Shown piece by piece: positions 1 to 7,240 of a stretch of DNA of 17,015 nt; positions within the stretch are counted from its first letter, which is position 1; each line of letters opens with the position of its first letter. Location of the stretch: the NCBI GenBank assembly GCA_947175285.1, contig CAMWMM010000039.1, positions 1 to 17,015 of the forward strand, in the 5' to 3' direction. A model generated the notes under the pieces. It did no database searches and was not told where the DNA came from. It saw only the letters and a program-made list of their open reading frames with translations. Source of the stretch: an uncultured Lachnospiraceae bacterium (GTDB lineage: Bacteria; Bacillota_A; Clostridia; Lachnospirales; Lachnospiraceae). Position numbers and translations under genes: made by a program.

Positions 1-2
1 AT

Positions 3-40
3 AAAAGTACTGCCAGTCCTAAAACTGACAGTATACTTTT
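3..40 (-). terminator. Terminator after the 164-aa membrane protein gene
   Basis: The arms 9-17 and 24-32 pair as a 9-bp stem with one G-U, extended by AAAAGT (3-8) against ACTTTT (35-40). On the minus strand the hairpin ends in a short U-rich tract. It begins a few bases past the stop codon at 46-48, as expected for an intrinsic terminator of that gene. Confidence 0.6.
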
Positions 41-45
41 CATGG

Positions 46-540
46 TTAATCAGTAAACACTTTCCGCGGAGCAACCGACTGAATCGCCTTTACCATTTCC
101 GCGTTCGGCTCTAAGATAACTTTTACATTACCCTCATAAACCATCATATATTTTTTATTGTCGTCTGCTTCTCCTGAACTGTAATCTACCGTTTTGAGTT
201 CACGGTTCCTGTAGGCATCAAGATGATATGACTTTACCGGCGCCAAAACTTCCATCTTTTCTACATTATAAACAGCCGCTTTCTTTCTCTTGCTCTTTGC
301 CAAAACCTTATCAACACTAATCTCTTTATCCAGATACAGATATTCATACTCAATATCCGCATTCATATATGCAAAATAAGAAGCAACTCCTAATGCAATT
401 GCTACAACAAGCATTAAAGGACTCGCAAGTCCAAAAACAAAAAAGCATACTGTAAGCATTATGAGAATCGTTTTGAGGAGCCGCAACTGGAAAGAAGATT
501 TTCTGGCAACAAGACATTCCACATAGGTTTCACTCATCAT
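46..540 (-). CDS. Small two-helix membrane protein, DUF6106-like
   Basis: This 164-residue protein of unknown function has two closely spaced hydrophobic helices (about residues 21-37 and 40-58), followed by a basic, largely hydrophilic C-terminal domain predicted to be cytosolic. The pattern (short N-terminus with YVEC, a helical hairpin, then a beta-rich tail with the YMMVYEG and VILEP segments) resembles the Lachnospiraceae DUF6106 family; that assignment is from memory of the family. The start is the first of two adjacent ATGs, because GGAGG lies 7 bases upstream of it. It is divergent from the gene at 661 and their promoters interleave. No function is claimed. Confidence 0.75.
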   Translation of the reverse strand: MMSETYVECLVARKSSFQLRLLKTILIMLTVCFFVFGLASPLMLVVAIALGVASYFAYMNADIEYEYLYLDKEISVDKVLAKSKRKKAAVYNVEKMEVLAPVKSYHLDAYRNRELKTVDYSSGEADDNKKYMMVYEGNVKVILEPNAEMVKAIQSVAPRKVFTD

Positions 541-582
541 AATTCATCCTCCAAGATAATTCGGTTTCAATAGTTAATAAAT

Positions 583-611
583 ACTATAACATGATTTTTG
601 ACTTTGTACAA
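583..611 (-). promoter_or_regulatory. Sigma-A promoter for the 164-aa gene
   Basis: On the minus strand TTGTAC (606-611) and TATAGT (583-588) are separated by exactly 17 bases. It lies about 45 bases upstream of the start codon at 540. It interleaves with the plus-strand promoter at 598-626, so the two divergent genes probably compete for polymerase. Confidence 0.6.
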
Positions 612-626
612 GAAAATTGATATGAT
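598..626 (+). promoter_or_regulatory. Sigma-A promoter for the 266-aa gene
   Basis: TTGACT (598-603) and TATGAT (621-626) are spaced by 17 bases, close to the sigma-A consensus. The start codon at 661 follows 35 bases after the -10 box. The -35 box sits between the -35 and -10 boxes of the opposing promoter. Confidence 0.65.
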
Positions 627-660
627 TACAACATAACACATTTTGAAAGGGGCGTTTTTT

Positions 661-1461
661 ATGTCGTCGCATAACTCAATTTATGGAGAAATCAGGGAAC
701 AGCAACGGAAAACCAAAGACATGAGTCTGAAAGGAAAACTCGGATATTTCTGGGATTATTATAGAATACACACGGCTGTCATTTTAGCGGTTCTGGCTCT
801 TGCCGTCATGTTTATCCGGCAGTACCGTGCAAACAAAGACTATGCTTTTTATGCCGTACTCCTCAATGTAGATACCTCGTGTATCCAGGATAACCAATGG
901 AGTGATGAATTTTCGGAATATGCGGGCATTGACACGGAAGAATATGCTACGGCGATTGATACATCCTTTATCATGTCCAAAGACAACTACTCCGAATATT
1001 CCATTACCAGCAGAGAAAAACTGGTTGTAATGATATCTGCAGGCATCATAGATACTATGGTGGCAGATAGCGAAACCTTTGAAAATCAGGCGCAGAGTGA
1101 AGGTTTTGCAAACTTAGAGACAGTTCTGCCAAAAGAAATGCTTGATAAATACAGCGATTATCTATATTATACGGATGCCGCTACTATTGAAGCGACGGCA
1201 AATGCCATTTATTCTGATGCTGAACTGCCTTCTCCCGATACTTTTATCATTGACCATCATGACCCGTCTTCCATGGAACAGCCGATTCCTGTCGGCATTT
1301 ATCTCCCGGCGGGAAACAAACTGATAGAAACCGGCTGCTATAATTATCTGACGGAAAATGGCGCCACATATCAGGGATATCCGTCAGAAGCTGTTTTAGG
1401 CATTGTTGCCAATTCGACACATATTGATACGGTAATCAAGTTTCTGGAGTTCCTTGAGTAA
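661..1461 (+). CDS. Membrane-anchored extracytoplasmic protein, unknown function
   Basis: This 266-residue protein has a basic N-terminal segment (residues 1-37), one transmembrane helix (about 38-53) and a roughly 210-residue domain predicted to face outside. No signal-peptidase site or lipobox is seen, so it is probably a signal-anchored protein. The outer domain has mixed alpha/beta character and might resemble a ligand-binding fold, but no motif establishes this. An in-frame TTG at 643 would extend the frame by six codons. I start at the ATG at 661 because AAAGGGG lies about 8 bases upstream, whereas the TTG would include the ribosome site in the coding region. The 3' end overlaps gatB convergently by 26 bases. 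Confidence 0.75.
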   Translation: MSSHNSIYGEIREQQRKTKDMSLKGKLGYFWDYYRIHTAVILAVLALAVMFIRQYRANKDYAFYAVLLNVDTSCIQDNQWSDEFSEYAGIDTEEYATAIDTSFIMSKDNYSEYSITSREKLVVMISAGIIDTMVADSETFENQAQSEGFANLETVLPKEMLDKYSDYLYYTDAATIEATANAIYSDAELPSPDTFIIDHHDPSSMEQPIPVGIYLPAGNKLIETGCYNYLTENGATYQGYPSEAVLGIVANSTHIDTVIKFLEFLE

Positions 1462-2890
1462 GGAACTCTTTTAACATTTGATTGACTGAGGCCGGGTCGG
1501 CTTTTCCTTTCATGGCTTTCATCGTCTGTCCGACTAAAAAACCGAGCGCTTTTTCTTTCCCGTTCCGATAATCTTCCACCGACTGCGGGTTCCCTGCAAT
1601 CACCTCTTCTACTGTCCTGCGGAGCGCATTTTCATCATTGACTGTTTTCAGTCCATGTTCTTCCACATACTGTTCCGGGTCAATATCGTTCTCAAACATA
1701 ACCTCGAAAACTTCTTTCGCAACCGAACTGTTAATTGCCCTGCTGTCCACAAGCTCAATTAATTTGGCAAGATTCTCCGGAGAAAAGCATAAATCCTGTG
1801 CATCTACTTCTTTTTCTTTCATTAAACGCATTGTTTCACCCATCAGCCAGTTGGACACTTTTTTGGGCTGATTACAGATAGCCGACGTTTCTTCAAATAT
1901 GTCAGCCATACGCTTAGAACCGGTAATAATGTCAATATCATAATCGGGAATTCCGTACTCTTTTTGATAACGCGCCATTTTCTCCGTACGAAATTCCGGC
2001 TGTTTTGCGCGAATCTCCGCAAGCATTTCCTCGCTTACAACAATCGGCACAAGGTCGGGGTCGGGAAAATACCGGTAATCCTGTGCATCTTCCTTACTCC
2101 GCATCGCATAAGACTCTCCCTTTGTGTCATCCCATCTTCTTGTTTCCTGCACAACCACTTTTCCTTCTTCGAGCAAATCAATCTGGCGCTCTCTTTCTCC
2201 CTCGATAGCTCTCATGATTGCCTTAAAAGAGTTTAAGTTCTTCATTTCCGTTCTTGTTCCGAACGCTTCCGCTCCTTTTTCCCTGACAGACAGATTCACA
2301 TCCGCCCGCATGGAGCCTTCCTGCAGTTTACAGTCGGATGCACCGAGATACTGGATAATCAGACGCAGTTTTTCCAGATAGGCAATGACTTCCTCCGCAC
2401 TTCGCATATCCGGCTCCGATACAATCTCAATTAACGGTACACCGGAGCGGTTATAGTCAACGAGGGAGCAGTCCTCCCATTCATCATGAATCAATTTTCC
2501 GGCATCTTCCTCCATATGGATTTCATGAATGCCAATCGTCTTTTTTCCGCCCTCTTCCGTCTCAATTTCCACGCCGCCGTTTCTGCAAATGGGAAGATAA
2601 AGCTGGGAAATCTGATAGTTCTGCGGATTATCCGGATAAAAATAATTCTTTCTGTCAAATTTACCGTATCTCGTAATGTCACAGTTTGTTGCAAGACCTA
2701 CCGCAATGGCATATTCCAACACCTGTTTATTTAAAACCGGCAAAGAACCCGGCATGCCGGTACAAACCGGACAGGTGTGTGAGTTCGGCGCTTTTCCAAA
2801 TGCCGTAGAACAGCCGCAGAAAATTTTTGTTTTCGTAGCAAGTTCCACATGCACTTCCAGACCGATAACAATTTCATATTCTTTTGCCAT
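1436..2890 (-). CDS. gatB: Asp-tRNA(Asn)/Glu-tRNA(Gln) amidotransferase subunit B
   Basis: GatB binds the mischarged tRNA and carries the ATP-dependent kinase step that activates the aspartyl or glutamyl side chain for amidation by ammonia from GatA. The 484 residues match the usual length. The N-terminal IGLEVHVEL motif and the four zinc ligands in CxC...CxxC (Cys25, Cys27, Cys40, Cys43) are present. A C-terminal YqeY-like helical tail for tRNA (about residues 335-480) contains an EVIAGNPQSVEDYRNGKEKA-type segment. AAGGAGGTG lies 7 bases before the ATG, inside the end of gatA, whose stop is 1 base away, so translation is probably coupled. No terminator is seen beyond the stop. Confidence 0.97.
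   Translation of the reverse strand: MAKEYEIVIGLEVHVELATKTKIFCGCSTAFGKAPNSHTCPVCTGMPGSLPVLNKQVLEYAIAVGLATNCDITRYGKFDRKNYFYPDNPQNYQISQLYLPICRNGGVEIETEEGGKKTIGIHEIHMEEDAGKLIHDEWEDCSLVDYNRSGVPLIEIVSEPDMRSAEEVIAYLEKLRLIIQYLGASDCKLQEGSMRADVNLSVREKGAEAFGTRTEMKNLNSFKAIMRAIEGERERQIDLLEEGKVVVQETRRWDDTKGESYAMRSKEDAQDYRYFPDPDLVPIVVSEEMLAEIRAKQPEFRTEKMARYQKEYGIPDYDIDIITGSKRMADIFEETSAICNQPKKVSNWLMGETMRLMKEKEVDAQDLCFSPENLAKLIELVDSRAINSSVAKEVFEVMFENDIDPEQYVEEHGLKTVNDENALRRTVEEVIAGNPQSVEDYRNGKEKALGFLVGQTMKAMKGKADPASVNQMLKEFLTQGTPET
1447..1472 (+). terminator. Intrinsic terminator embedded in two coding ends
   Basis: A perfect 9-bp stem (GAGTTCCTT at 1447-1455 with AAGGAACTC at 1460-1468) has a 4-base loop and is followed by TTTT. 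The loop contains the first base of the TAA stop (1459-1461) of the plus-strand gene. The whole hairpin lies inside the last codons of the convergent gatB. Read on the minus strand it has no following U tract, so it should act only for the plus-strand gene. Confidence 0.65.
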
Positions 2891-2891
2891 A

Positions 2892-4355
2892 TCAGCACAC
2901 CTCCTTTACTGCCGGAAATACGCCCCGTGCCTTTTCATACGTATAAGCCGTCTGAATCAGTTTTTTCTCCTGAAAACAATCCCCGATTAATTGTAATCCA
3001 ATCGGAAGCCCCGCCTTATCCTGCCCACAGGGAAGACTGATTCCCGGCAGTCCGGCAAGATTCACAGCTATCGTATAAATATCTCCCAAATACATTTTGA
3101 GCGGGTCAGCAAGGCTTTCTCCGAGCTTCGGCGCCGTAGTAGGCGCTGTCGGTCCTAAAATTACATCGTACTTTGCAAATGCCTCATCAAATGCTTTTTT
3201 AATCAATGCTTTTACTTTCAGGGCTTTTAAATAATAAGCATCATAATATCCGGAACTTAACACAAAAGAGCCTAACATAATACGGCGTTTCACTTCTTCG
3301 CCAAACCCCTCCGAGCGGGATTTTTTATACATATGATGAAGCCCCTCGTATTCCTTTGTCCGATAGCCGTATTTAATACCGTCGAAACGCTCAAGATTGG
3401 AGCTTGCCTCGGCTGCCGCGATGGTATAATAGGTCGGAATAGCATAGTCTACAAGGCTTAAATCAAAATGTTCTACAACTGCGCCTTTTTCTTTCAGCAC
3501 CTCTCCTGCCCGTAATACGGCTTCTTTCACTTCCTCGTCCAGTCCTTCTCCGAAATAATCGTTCGGAATGCCGATTTTTATGCCTTTCACATCATCTACA
3601 AGTGCAGACATGAAATCCGTATCCTGTCTGGCGATAGATGTTGAGTCCTTTTCATCATGAGATGAAAGTGTCTCTAAAACCGCCGCGCAGTCCGTCACGT
3701 CTTTGGCAAGCGGTCCAATCTGGTCTAAAGAGGAACCATAAGCAATAAGCCCGTAGCGGGATACGGTACCATAAGTCGGTTTCATACCGACCACACCGCA
3801 GAAAGCCGCAGGCTGTCTGATAGAACCGCCGGTATCGGAGCCAAGTGCATAGAAACATTCCCCTGCCGCAACCGCCGCCGCAGAACCGCCGGAGGAGCCT
3901 CCCGGTACATGCGCCGTATTCCACGGGTTTTTCGTCGAACCAAATGCTGATGTTTCCGTCGTAGAGCCCATCGCAAATTCATCCATATTTGTCTTTCCCA
4001 AAATAACCGCCCCGTTCTTTTGCAGATTCAATACCGCCTGTGCAGAATAAGTCGGGACAAAATTTCCGAGGATTTTGGACGAACAGGTCGTCAGCATCCC
4101 CTCCGTACATAAGTTGTCCTTAACCGCCACAGGCACTCCTGCAAGCGCGCCTGTCAGCTCACCCGTCTCAATTTTTTTCTGTACTGCTTCCGCCTGCGCC
4201 AGTGCGTTTTCTTTATCAATGGTAACATAGCAGTGAATTGTTTCCTCTTTTTCTTCTATACGGGCAAATGTCTCTTTTACCGCTTCCATTGCCGTCGTTT
4301 TTCCGTCTTTGATTGCCGCAGCAAGTTCCACCGCAGTCATATCCGATAATTGCAT
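2892..4355 (-). CDS. gatA: Asp-tRNA(Asn)/Glu-tRNA(Gln) amidotransferase subunit A
   Basis: GatA is the amidase-signature subunit that hydrolyses glutamine (or asparagine) and channels ammonia to GatB. The Ser-cisSer-Lys triad is visible as Lys79 (VAVKDN), Ser154 (PGGSSGGS) and Ser178 (DTGGSIRQP), the same numbering as in characterised bacterial GatA. At 487 residues it is full length. GGAGGG lies 8 bases upstream of the ATG. It is the middle gene of gatC-gatA-gatB, 33 bases after gatC and 1 base before gatB. No missing residue or interruption was seen. Confidence 0.97.
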   Translation of the reverse strand: MQLSDMTAVELAAAIKDGKTTAMEAVKETFARIEEKEETIHCYVTIDKENALAQAEAVQKKIETGELTGALAGVPVAVKDNLCTEGMLTTCSSKILGNFVPTYSAQAVLNLQKNGAVILGKTNMDEFAMGSTTETSAFGSTKNPWNTAHVPGGSSGGSAAAVAAGECFYALGSDTGGSIRQPAAFCGVVGMKPTYGTVSRYGLIAYGSSLDQIGPLAKDVTDCAAVLETLSSHDEKDSTSIARQDTDFMSALVDDVKGIKIGIPNDYFGEGLDEEVKEAVLRAGEVLKEKGAVVEHFDLSLVDYAIPTYYTIAAAEASSNLERFDGIKYGYRTKEYEGLHHMYKKSRSEGFGEEVKRRIMLGSFVLSSGYYDAYYLKALKVKALIKKAFDEAFAKYDVILGPTAPTTAPKLGESLADPLKMYLGDIYTIAVNLAGLPGISLPCGQDKAGLPIGLQLIGDCFQEKKLIQTAYTYEKARGVFPAVKEVC

Positions 4356-4388
4356 TTTCTATTCCCTCCATTCCGGTGCATGCCGTTC

Positions 4389-4679
4389 TCAAAAAGTCTT
4401 CGGAACCATGAACATTCCATCTTTTTGTTCCGGTGCATTCGAAAGCAACTGTTCCCTTGTGTCAGAGTTTGTTATCACATCTTCCCGAAATACATTCTCT
4501 ACCGGAAACACATGCGACATCGGCTCTACATCGTCCGTGTTCAGTTCGCCGAGTTTATCAATATATTCTAACATCCTGCTCATGTCTGTCTTTGCCTGTT
4601 CCCGTTCCTCGTCGGAAAGCTCCAGTTTTGCCAGAATGCTTACATATTCTATTGTTTCATTCGTAATCTTTTCCGCCAT
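4389..4679 (-). CDS. gatC: Asp-tRNA(Asn)/Glu-tRNA(Gln) amidotransferase subunit C
   Basis: GatC is the small belt-like subunit that holds GatA and GatB together. The 96-residue length, the N-terminal [24 protein letters not shown] segment and the central [11 protein letters not shown] motif (about residues 50-60) are typical. The ATG follows AAAGGAG by about 8 bases. It is the first gene of the gat cluster, about 395 bases downstream of aspS on the same strand. That gap is filled by two palindromic elements. The gene may be read from aspS or from the promoter-like boxes at 4724-4752. Confidence 0.95.
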   Translation of the reverse strand: MAEKITNETIEYVSILAKLELSDEEREQAKTDMSRMLEYIDKLGELNTDDVEPMSHVFPVENVFREDVITNSDTREQLLSNAPEQKDGMFMVPKTF

Positions 4680-4712
4680 ATTTTATTCTCCTTTCTTTGA
4701 GTCATAATCAGG

Positions 4713-4912
4713 GTTGGTGCGAAACTATATTTTTCAAGCATCCGATGTACAATATTGACAAATCACCACAGGGACGCTTGCGCTGCATTGTCACTCGTAG
4801 CGGCGCATAAGCTGCCATAATACGGCAGCTAAACGCCGACGGTTCCACAGCCCCTGCTTGCGTTTTGTCAATATTGTATCACGCAAGCTGTGAAATATAG
4901 AGTTTTGCCAAC
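4713..4912. repeat. 200-bp palindromic element 1, MITE/REP-like
   Basis: The ends match as imperfect inverted repeats: GTTGG then an A/T-rich AACTATATTT-like stretch at the left, and its reverse ending in CCAAC at the right. A perfect 13-bp inner repeat (4750-4762 with 4864-4876, CAATATTGACAAA) follows. A GC-rich core hairpin (AGCTGCC 4810-4816 with GGCAGCT 4824-4830, flanked by CGGCG and CGCCG) sits near the centre. No coding frame is credible. The layout resembles a non-autonomous mobile or dispersed palindromic repeat, but one copy cannot prove it. Confidence 0.55.
4724..4752 (-). promoter_or_regulatory. Candidate promoter for gatCAB inside a palindromic element
   Basis: TTGTAC (4747-4752) and TATAGT (4724-4729) on the minus strand are 17 bases apart, about 45 bases upstream of gatC. 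The same hexamer pair and spacing occur at 583-611, which supports it as a promoter type used here. The -35 box is only a partial match. It lies in the outer arm of the 4713-4912 inverted repeat. Confidence 0.4.
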
Positions 4913-4925
4913 TCCTAAATATTAC

Positions 4926-5075
4926 AAATTAAGAAATTGTGAAGCTCCATTTCAAAAACCAGAGTTTGGGCAAAATAAACAAATAAGGGGTGAATTGCCA
5001 CTGCATCTGAACCCCGTTTTGTTTATTTTGCCCAGACTCTTGGCTTTAAAATTTAGTTTTGCAATTACCTAATTC
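4926..5075. repeat. 150-bp palindromic element 2, abutting the aspS stop
   Basis: Two 58-base arms (4926-4983 and 5018-5075) are inverted copies. The inner 23 bases are nearly identical (22 of 23) and the outer part is diverged, several of the differences being transitions. The 34-base loop carries a GGGGT/ACCCC stem. The right arm ends at the first base of the aspS stop triplet (5075-5077). On the minus strand this would fold as a long hairpin directly after aspS. It may act as an attenuator or RNA end-stabiliser, but no strong U tract follows. Together with element 1 it accounts for the gap between gatC and aspS. Confidence 0.6.
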
Positions 5076-6823
5076 TACCGTATCTTAATATGCACCTCTC
5101 TCAACTGCTGTTCCGTCACATCATTCGGCGCGCCGCACATGAAATCCTGTGCCGTACCGCTCATCGGGAAAGCAATGACTTCCCTGATATTTTCTTCGTT
5201 GCGAAGCAGCATAATCATACGGTCTATGCCCGGTGCCATTCCCGCATGCGGCGGTGCCCCGAACTGGAATGCATTGTATAATGCGCCGAATTTCTTTTGC
5301 AGGGTCTCCTCATCATAGCCTGCAATTTCAAAAGCCTTTACCATAATCTCCATATCATGGTTACGGACTGCGCCGGAGGAAAGTTCCACACCGTTACATA
5401 CAATATCATACTGATAAGCGAGAATATCTAACGGCTCCTTTGTATTCAATGCCTCCAGACCGCCCTGCGGCATGGAAAAAGGATTGTGCGTAAACCCTAT
5501 CTGTTTTGTGTTTTCATCCACCTCAAACATCGGAAAGTCATTCACATAACAAAACCGATATGCTTTCTTTTCAATTAAATCCAGCTTCTCTCCTAACTCG
5601 TTCCGAATCTGTCCTGCATAATAAGCGGCTCTTTCTTCTTTATCCGCAATGAAGAAAATCGTATCGCCTGCGGACAGCCCGGCAAGAGCTGCAAGTTCCT
5701 TTTTTAATTCCTCCGGAATAAACTTATCAATCGGTCCTTTGTAGGACATATCCTCATCCACTTCCAGATATCCTAAACCGCCCATCCCCATATCCGTAGC
5801 AAATTTCAACAGTTTTTCATGAAATCCTTTCGACATATCCGCATGTACTCTAATCGCCCGAACTGTCCTGCCGTGGAATGGTTTGAATGAACATTGTTGG
5901 AAAAATGAAGTTAAATCAATTATACGCAACGGGTTTCTCAAGTCCGGTTTATCCGTGCCGAATTCCAACATCGCCTGCTTATAACTGAAAATCGGATACG
6001 GCGCTTTTGTTACTTCATACCCTTCAGGCGCAAATTTTTCAAACGCAGCGGATAATACTTCTTCCCCTACCCTGAACACATCCTCCTGTGTTGCAAAACT
6101 CATTTCAAAGTCCAACTGGTAAAATTCGCCTGGGGAACGGTCAGCACGCGCATCCTCATCCCTAAAACACGGTGCAATCTGGAAATATTTATCAAATCCG
6201 GACACCATAAGAAGCTGCTTATACTGCTGCGGTGCCTGCGGCAGCGCGTAAAATTTCCCTTTATATTTTCTTGACGGTACAATATAATCCCTTGCTCCCT
6301 CTGGGGAAGACGCGCAAAGAATAGGCGTCTGAACCTCCAAAAATCCCAACTCTGTCATTTTTTCCCGCAAAAAGCTGATGACTTGAGAACGGAAAATAAT
6401 GTTGTCTTTGACCTTTTTGTTCCTTAAATCCAGATAACGGTACTTTAAGCGCACCTCTTCCCTCGTCTCCTTAGAAGTCATAACCTCAAAAGGAAGCTGC
6501 TTATAAACTTTACCGAGAACCTCTACTTTATGCGCCTCCAACTCAATCGTTCCGGTCGGAATTTTGGGATTATAGGTCTCCTCATCTCTTTTCTCAATTA
6601 ACCCCTCTATCGCAATGCACATCTCTTTGGAAAGTCCGTTTAGAAGAGAAGTGTCCCGCATAACGACCTGCAAAACGCCGTACATATCCCGCAGATCCAC
6701 AAAAGACACTCCGCCGTGATCCCTGATGTTTTCCACCCATCCGGCTACTTTCAGTTCTCTCCCGATATCGCTCTCCGTAATCTCTTTTAATGTTACCTCT
6801 CTGTAAATGTTTCCTGTTGTCAT
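5075..6823 (-). CDS. aspS: Aspartyl-tRNA synthetase, probably non-discriminating
   Basis: A class II synthetase that charges tRNA with aspartate. The 582 residues show an N-terminal OB-fold anticodon domain (about 1-110), motif 2 (FRDEDARADR, about 220), a GAD insertion domain (about 290-410) and motif 3 (GIDRMIMLL near the C-terminus). His36 in RDHGG occupies the position that is His in the Pseudomonas non-discriminating enzyme and Leu in E. coli. With gatCAB downstream, I infer it also makes Asp-tRNA(Asn) for amidation. A gene for AsnRS elsewhere would weaken this. The ATG follows AAGGAAAGGGG. It is controlled by the T-box leader upstream. Confidence 0.95.
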   Translation of the reverse strand: MTTGNIYREVTLKEITESDIGRELKVAGWVENIRDHGGVSFVDLRDMYGVLQVVMRDTSLLNGLSKEMCIAIEGLIEKRDEETYNPKIPTGTIELEAHKVEVLGKVYKQLPFEVMTSKETREEVRLKYRYLDLRNKKVKDNIIFRSQVISFLREKMTELGFLEVQTPILCASSPEGARDYIVPSRKYKGKFYALPQAPQQYKQLLMVSGFDKYFQIAPCFRDEDARADRSPGEFYQLDFEMSFATQEDVFRVGEEVLSAAFEKFAPEGYEVTKAPYPIFSYKQAMLEFGTDKPDLRNPLRIIDLTSFFQQCSFKPFHGRTVRAIRVHADMSKGFHEKLLKFATDMGMGGLGYLEVDEDMSYKGPIDKFIPEELKKELAALAGLSAGDTIFFIADKEERAAYYAGQIRNELGEKLDLIEKKAYRFCYVNDFPMFEVDENTKQIGFTHNPFSMPQGGLEALNTKEPLDILAYQYDIVCNGVELSSGAVRNHDMEIMVKAFEIAGYDEETLQKKFGALYNAFQFGAPPHAGMAPGIDRMIMLLRNEENIREVIAFPMSGTAQDFMCGAPNDVTEQQLREVHIKIR

Positions 6824-6847
6824 ATTTTTGCCCCTTTCCTTTCTGAT

Positions 6848-6888
6848 TTCCGGGACTTTTTCAGAAAAACGTAAAAAAAGTCCCGGAA
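6848..6888 (-). other. Alternative hairpin using the freed terminator arm
   Basis: Bases 6848-6861 and 6875-6888 are a perfect 14-bp inverted repeat with a 13-base loop. The upstream arm in RNA (6888-6875) is the right half of the terminator, so this hairpin and the terminator exclude each other. It ends 12 to 15 bases before the aspS Shine-Dalgarno sequence and has no U tract after it. It could form when the antiterminator holds the terminator's left arm. Confidence 0.5.
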
Positions 6889-6909
6889 TACTTTTTTGTA
6901 TTCCGGGAC
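6873..6909 (-). terminator. T-box-controlled terminator upstream of aspS
   Basis: Perfect 12-bp stem GTCCCGGAATAC (6909-6898) with GTATTCCGGGAC (6891-6880), a 6-base A loop and seven Us (6879-6873) on the minus strand. This is the default off structure of the leader. Confidence 0.9.
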
Positions 6910-7182
6910 GGATATTCTATCATACCCGCGGTACCACCCGCATTGACAAGCCGCCATCTCCAACAAGATGTTTTACCGCCCTGCCCACTCTGACACTTAA
7001 CGCGTGCAACGTATTACCCTAGCATACTCTTATCATCCGACAATACCGGAAATATTTTCATGTTCGGATAATCTGCTCCGGAGTGTTCCCAGTCCCTGCT
7101 TCCCACAAACAGCGCTCTCAGTCGGTGACGCCGTATTCCTGTTGTTTTCCATAAGGCGAGTCTCCTTCAATGCATTTCTCAT
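6873..7182 (-). ncRNA. T-box riboswitch leader of aspS (gatCAB pathway)
   Basis: On the minus strand the T-box core GGGTGGTACCGCGG is at 6938-6925, followed by an intrinsic terminator (6909-6873). The antiterminator can use CGTCCC of the terminator's left arm against GGG of the T-box, as in the family. Stem I lies upstream (about 7175-7050), with AGAGCG and a GGGAACACTCCGGAG segment in the distal part. The likely specifier side after that segment reads CCGAACATG, giving AAC (Asn) with GAA (Glu) overlapping it. The T-box variable base is U, compatible with an A or G discriminator base. The leader identity is firm; the specifier reading is inferred. Confidence 0.9.
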
Positions 7183-7188
7183 AAATAT

Positions 7189-7217
7189 TGTATACCATAA
7201 TACAAGTATAAATACAA
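7189..7217 (-). promoter_or_regulatory. Promoter for the T-box/aspS transcript
   Basis: TTGTAT (7212-7217) and TATACA (7189-7194) on the minus strand are 17 bases apart and precede Stem I. A 10-bp direct repeat ATACAAGTAT occurs at 7200-7209 and 7212-7221 across the -35 region and might bind a regulator, though the sequence is AT-rich. Confidence 0.5.
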
Positions 7218-7240
7218 GTATTGTATCGAAAAAAATACAA

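Noticed and set aside
643..660. TTG start extending the 266-residue protein by six codons
   Set aside because: The extension contains the Shine-Dalgarno sequence that serves the ATG at 661.
4890..5072. 60-residue plus-strand frame between gatC and aspS
   Set aside because: It runs through the two palindromic elements and shows no ribosome site or protein-like pattern.
7220..7240. Hairpin after the VWA gene as a terminator
   Set aside because: The 7-bp stem is all A/T except one pair and is not followed by a U run, so I would not call it a terminator.
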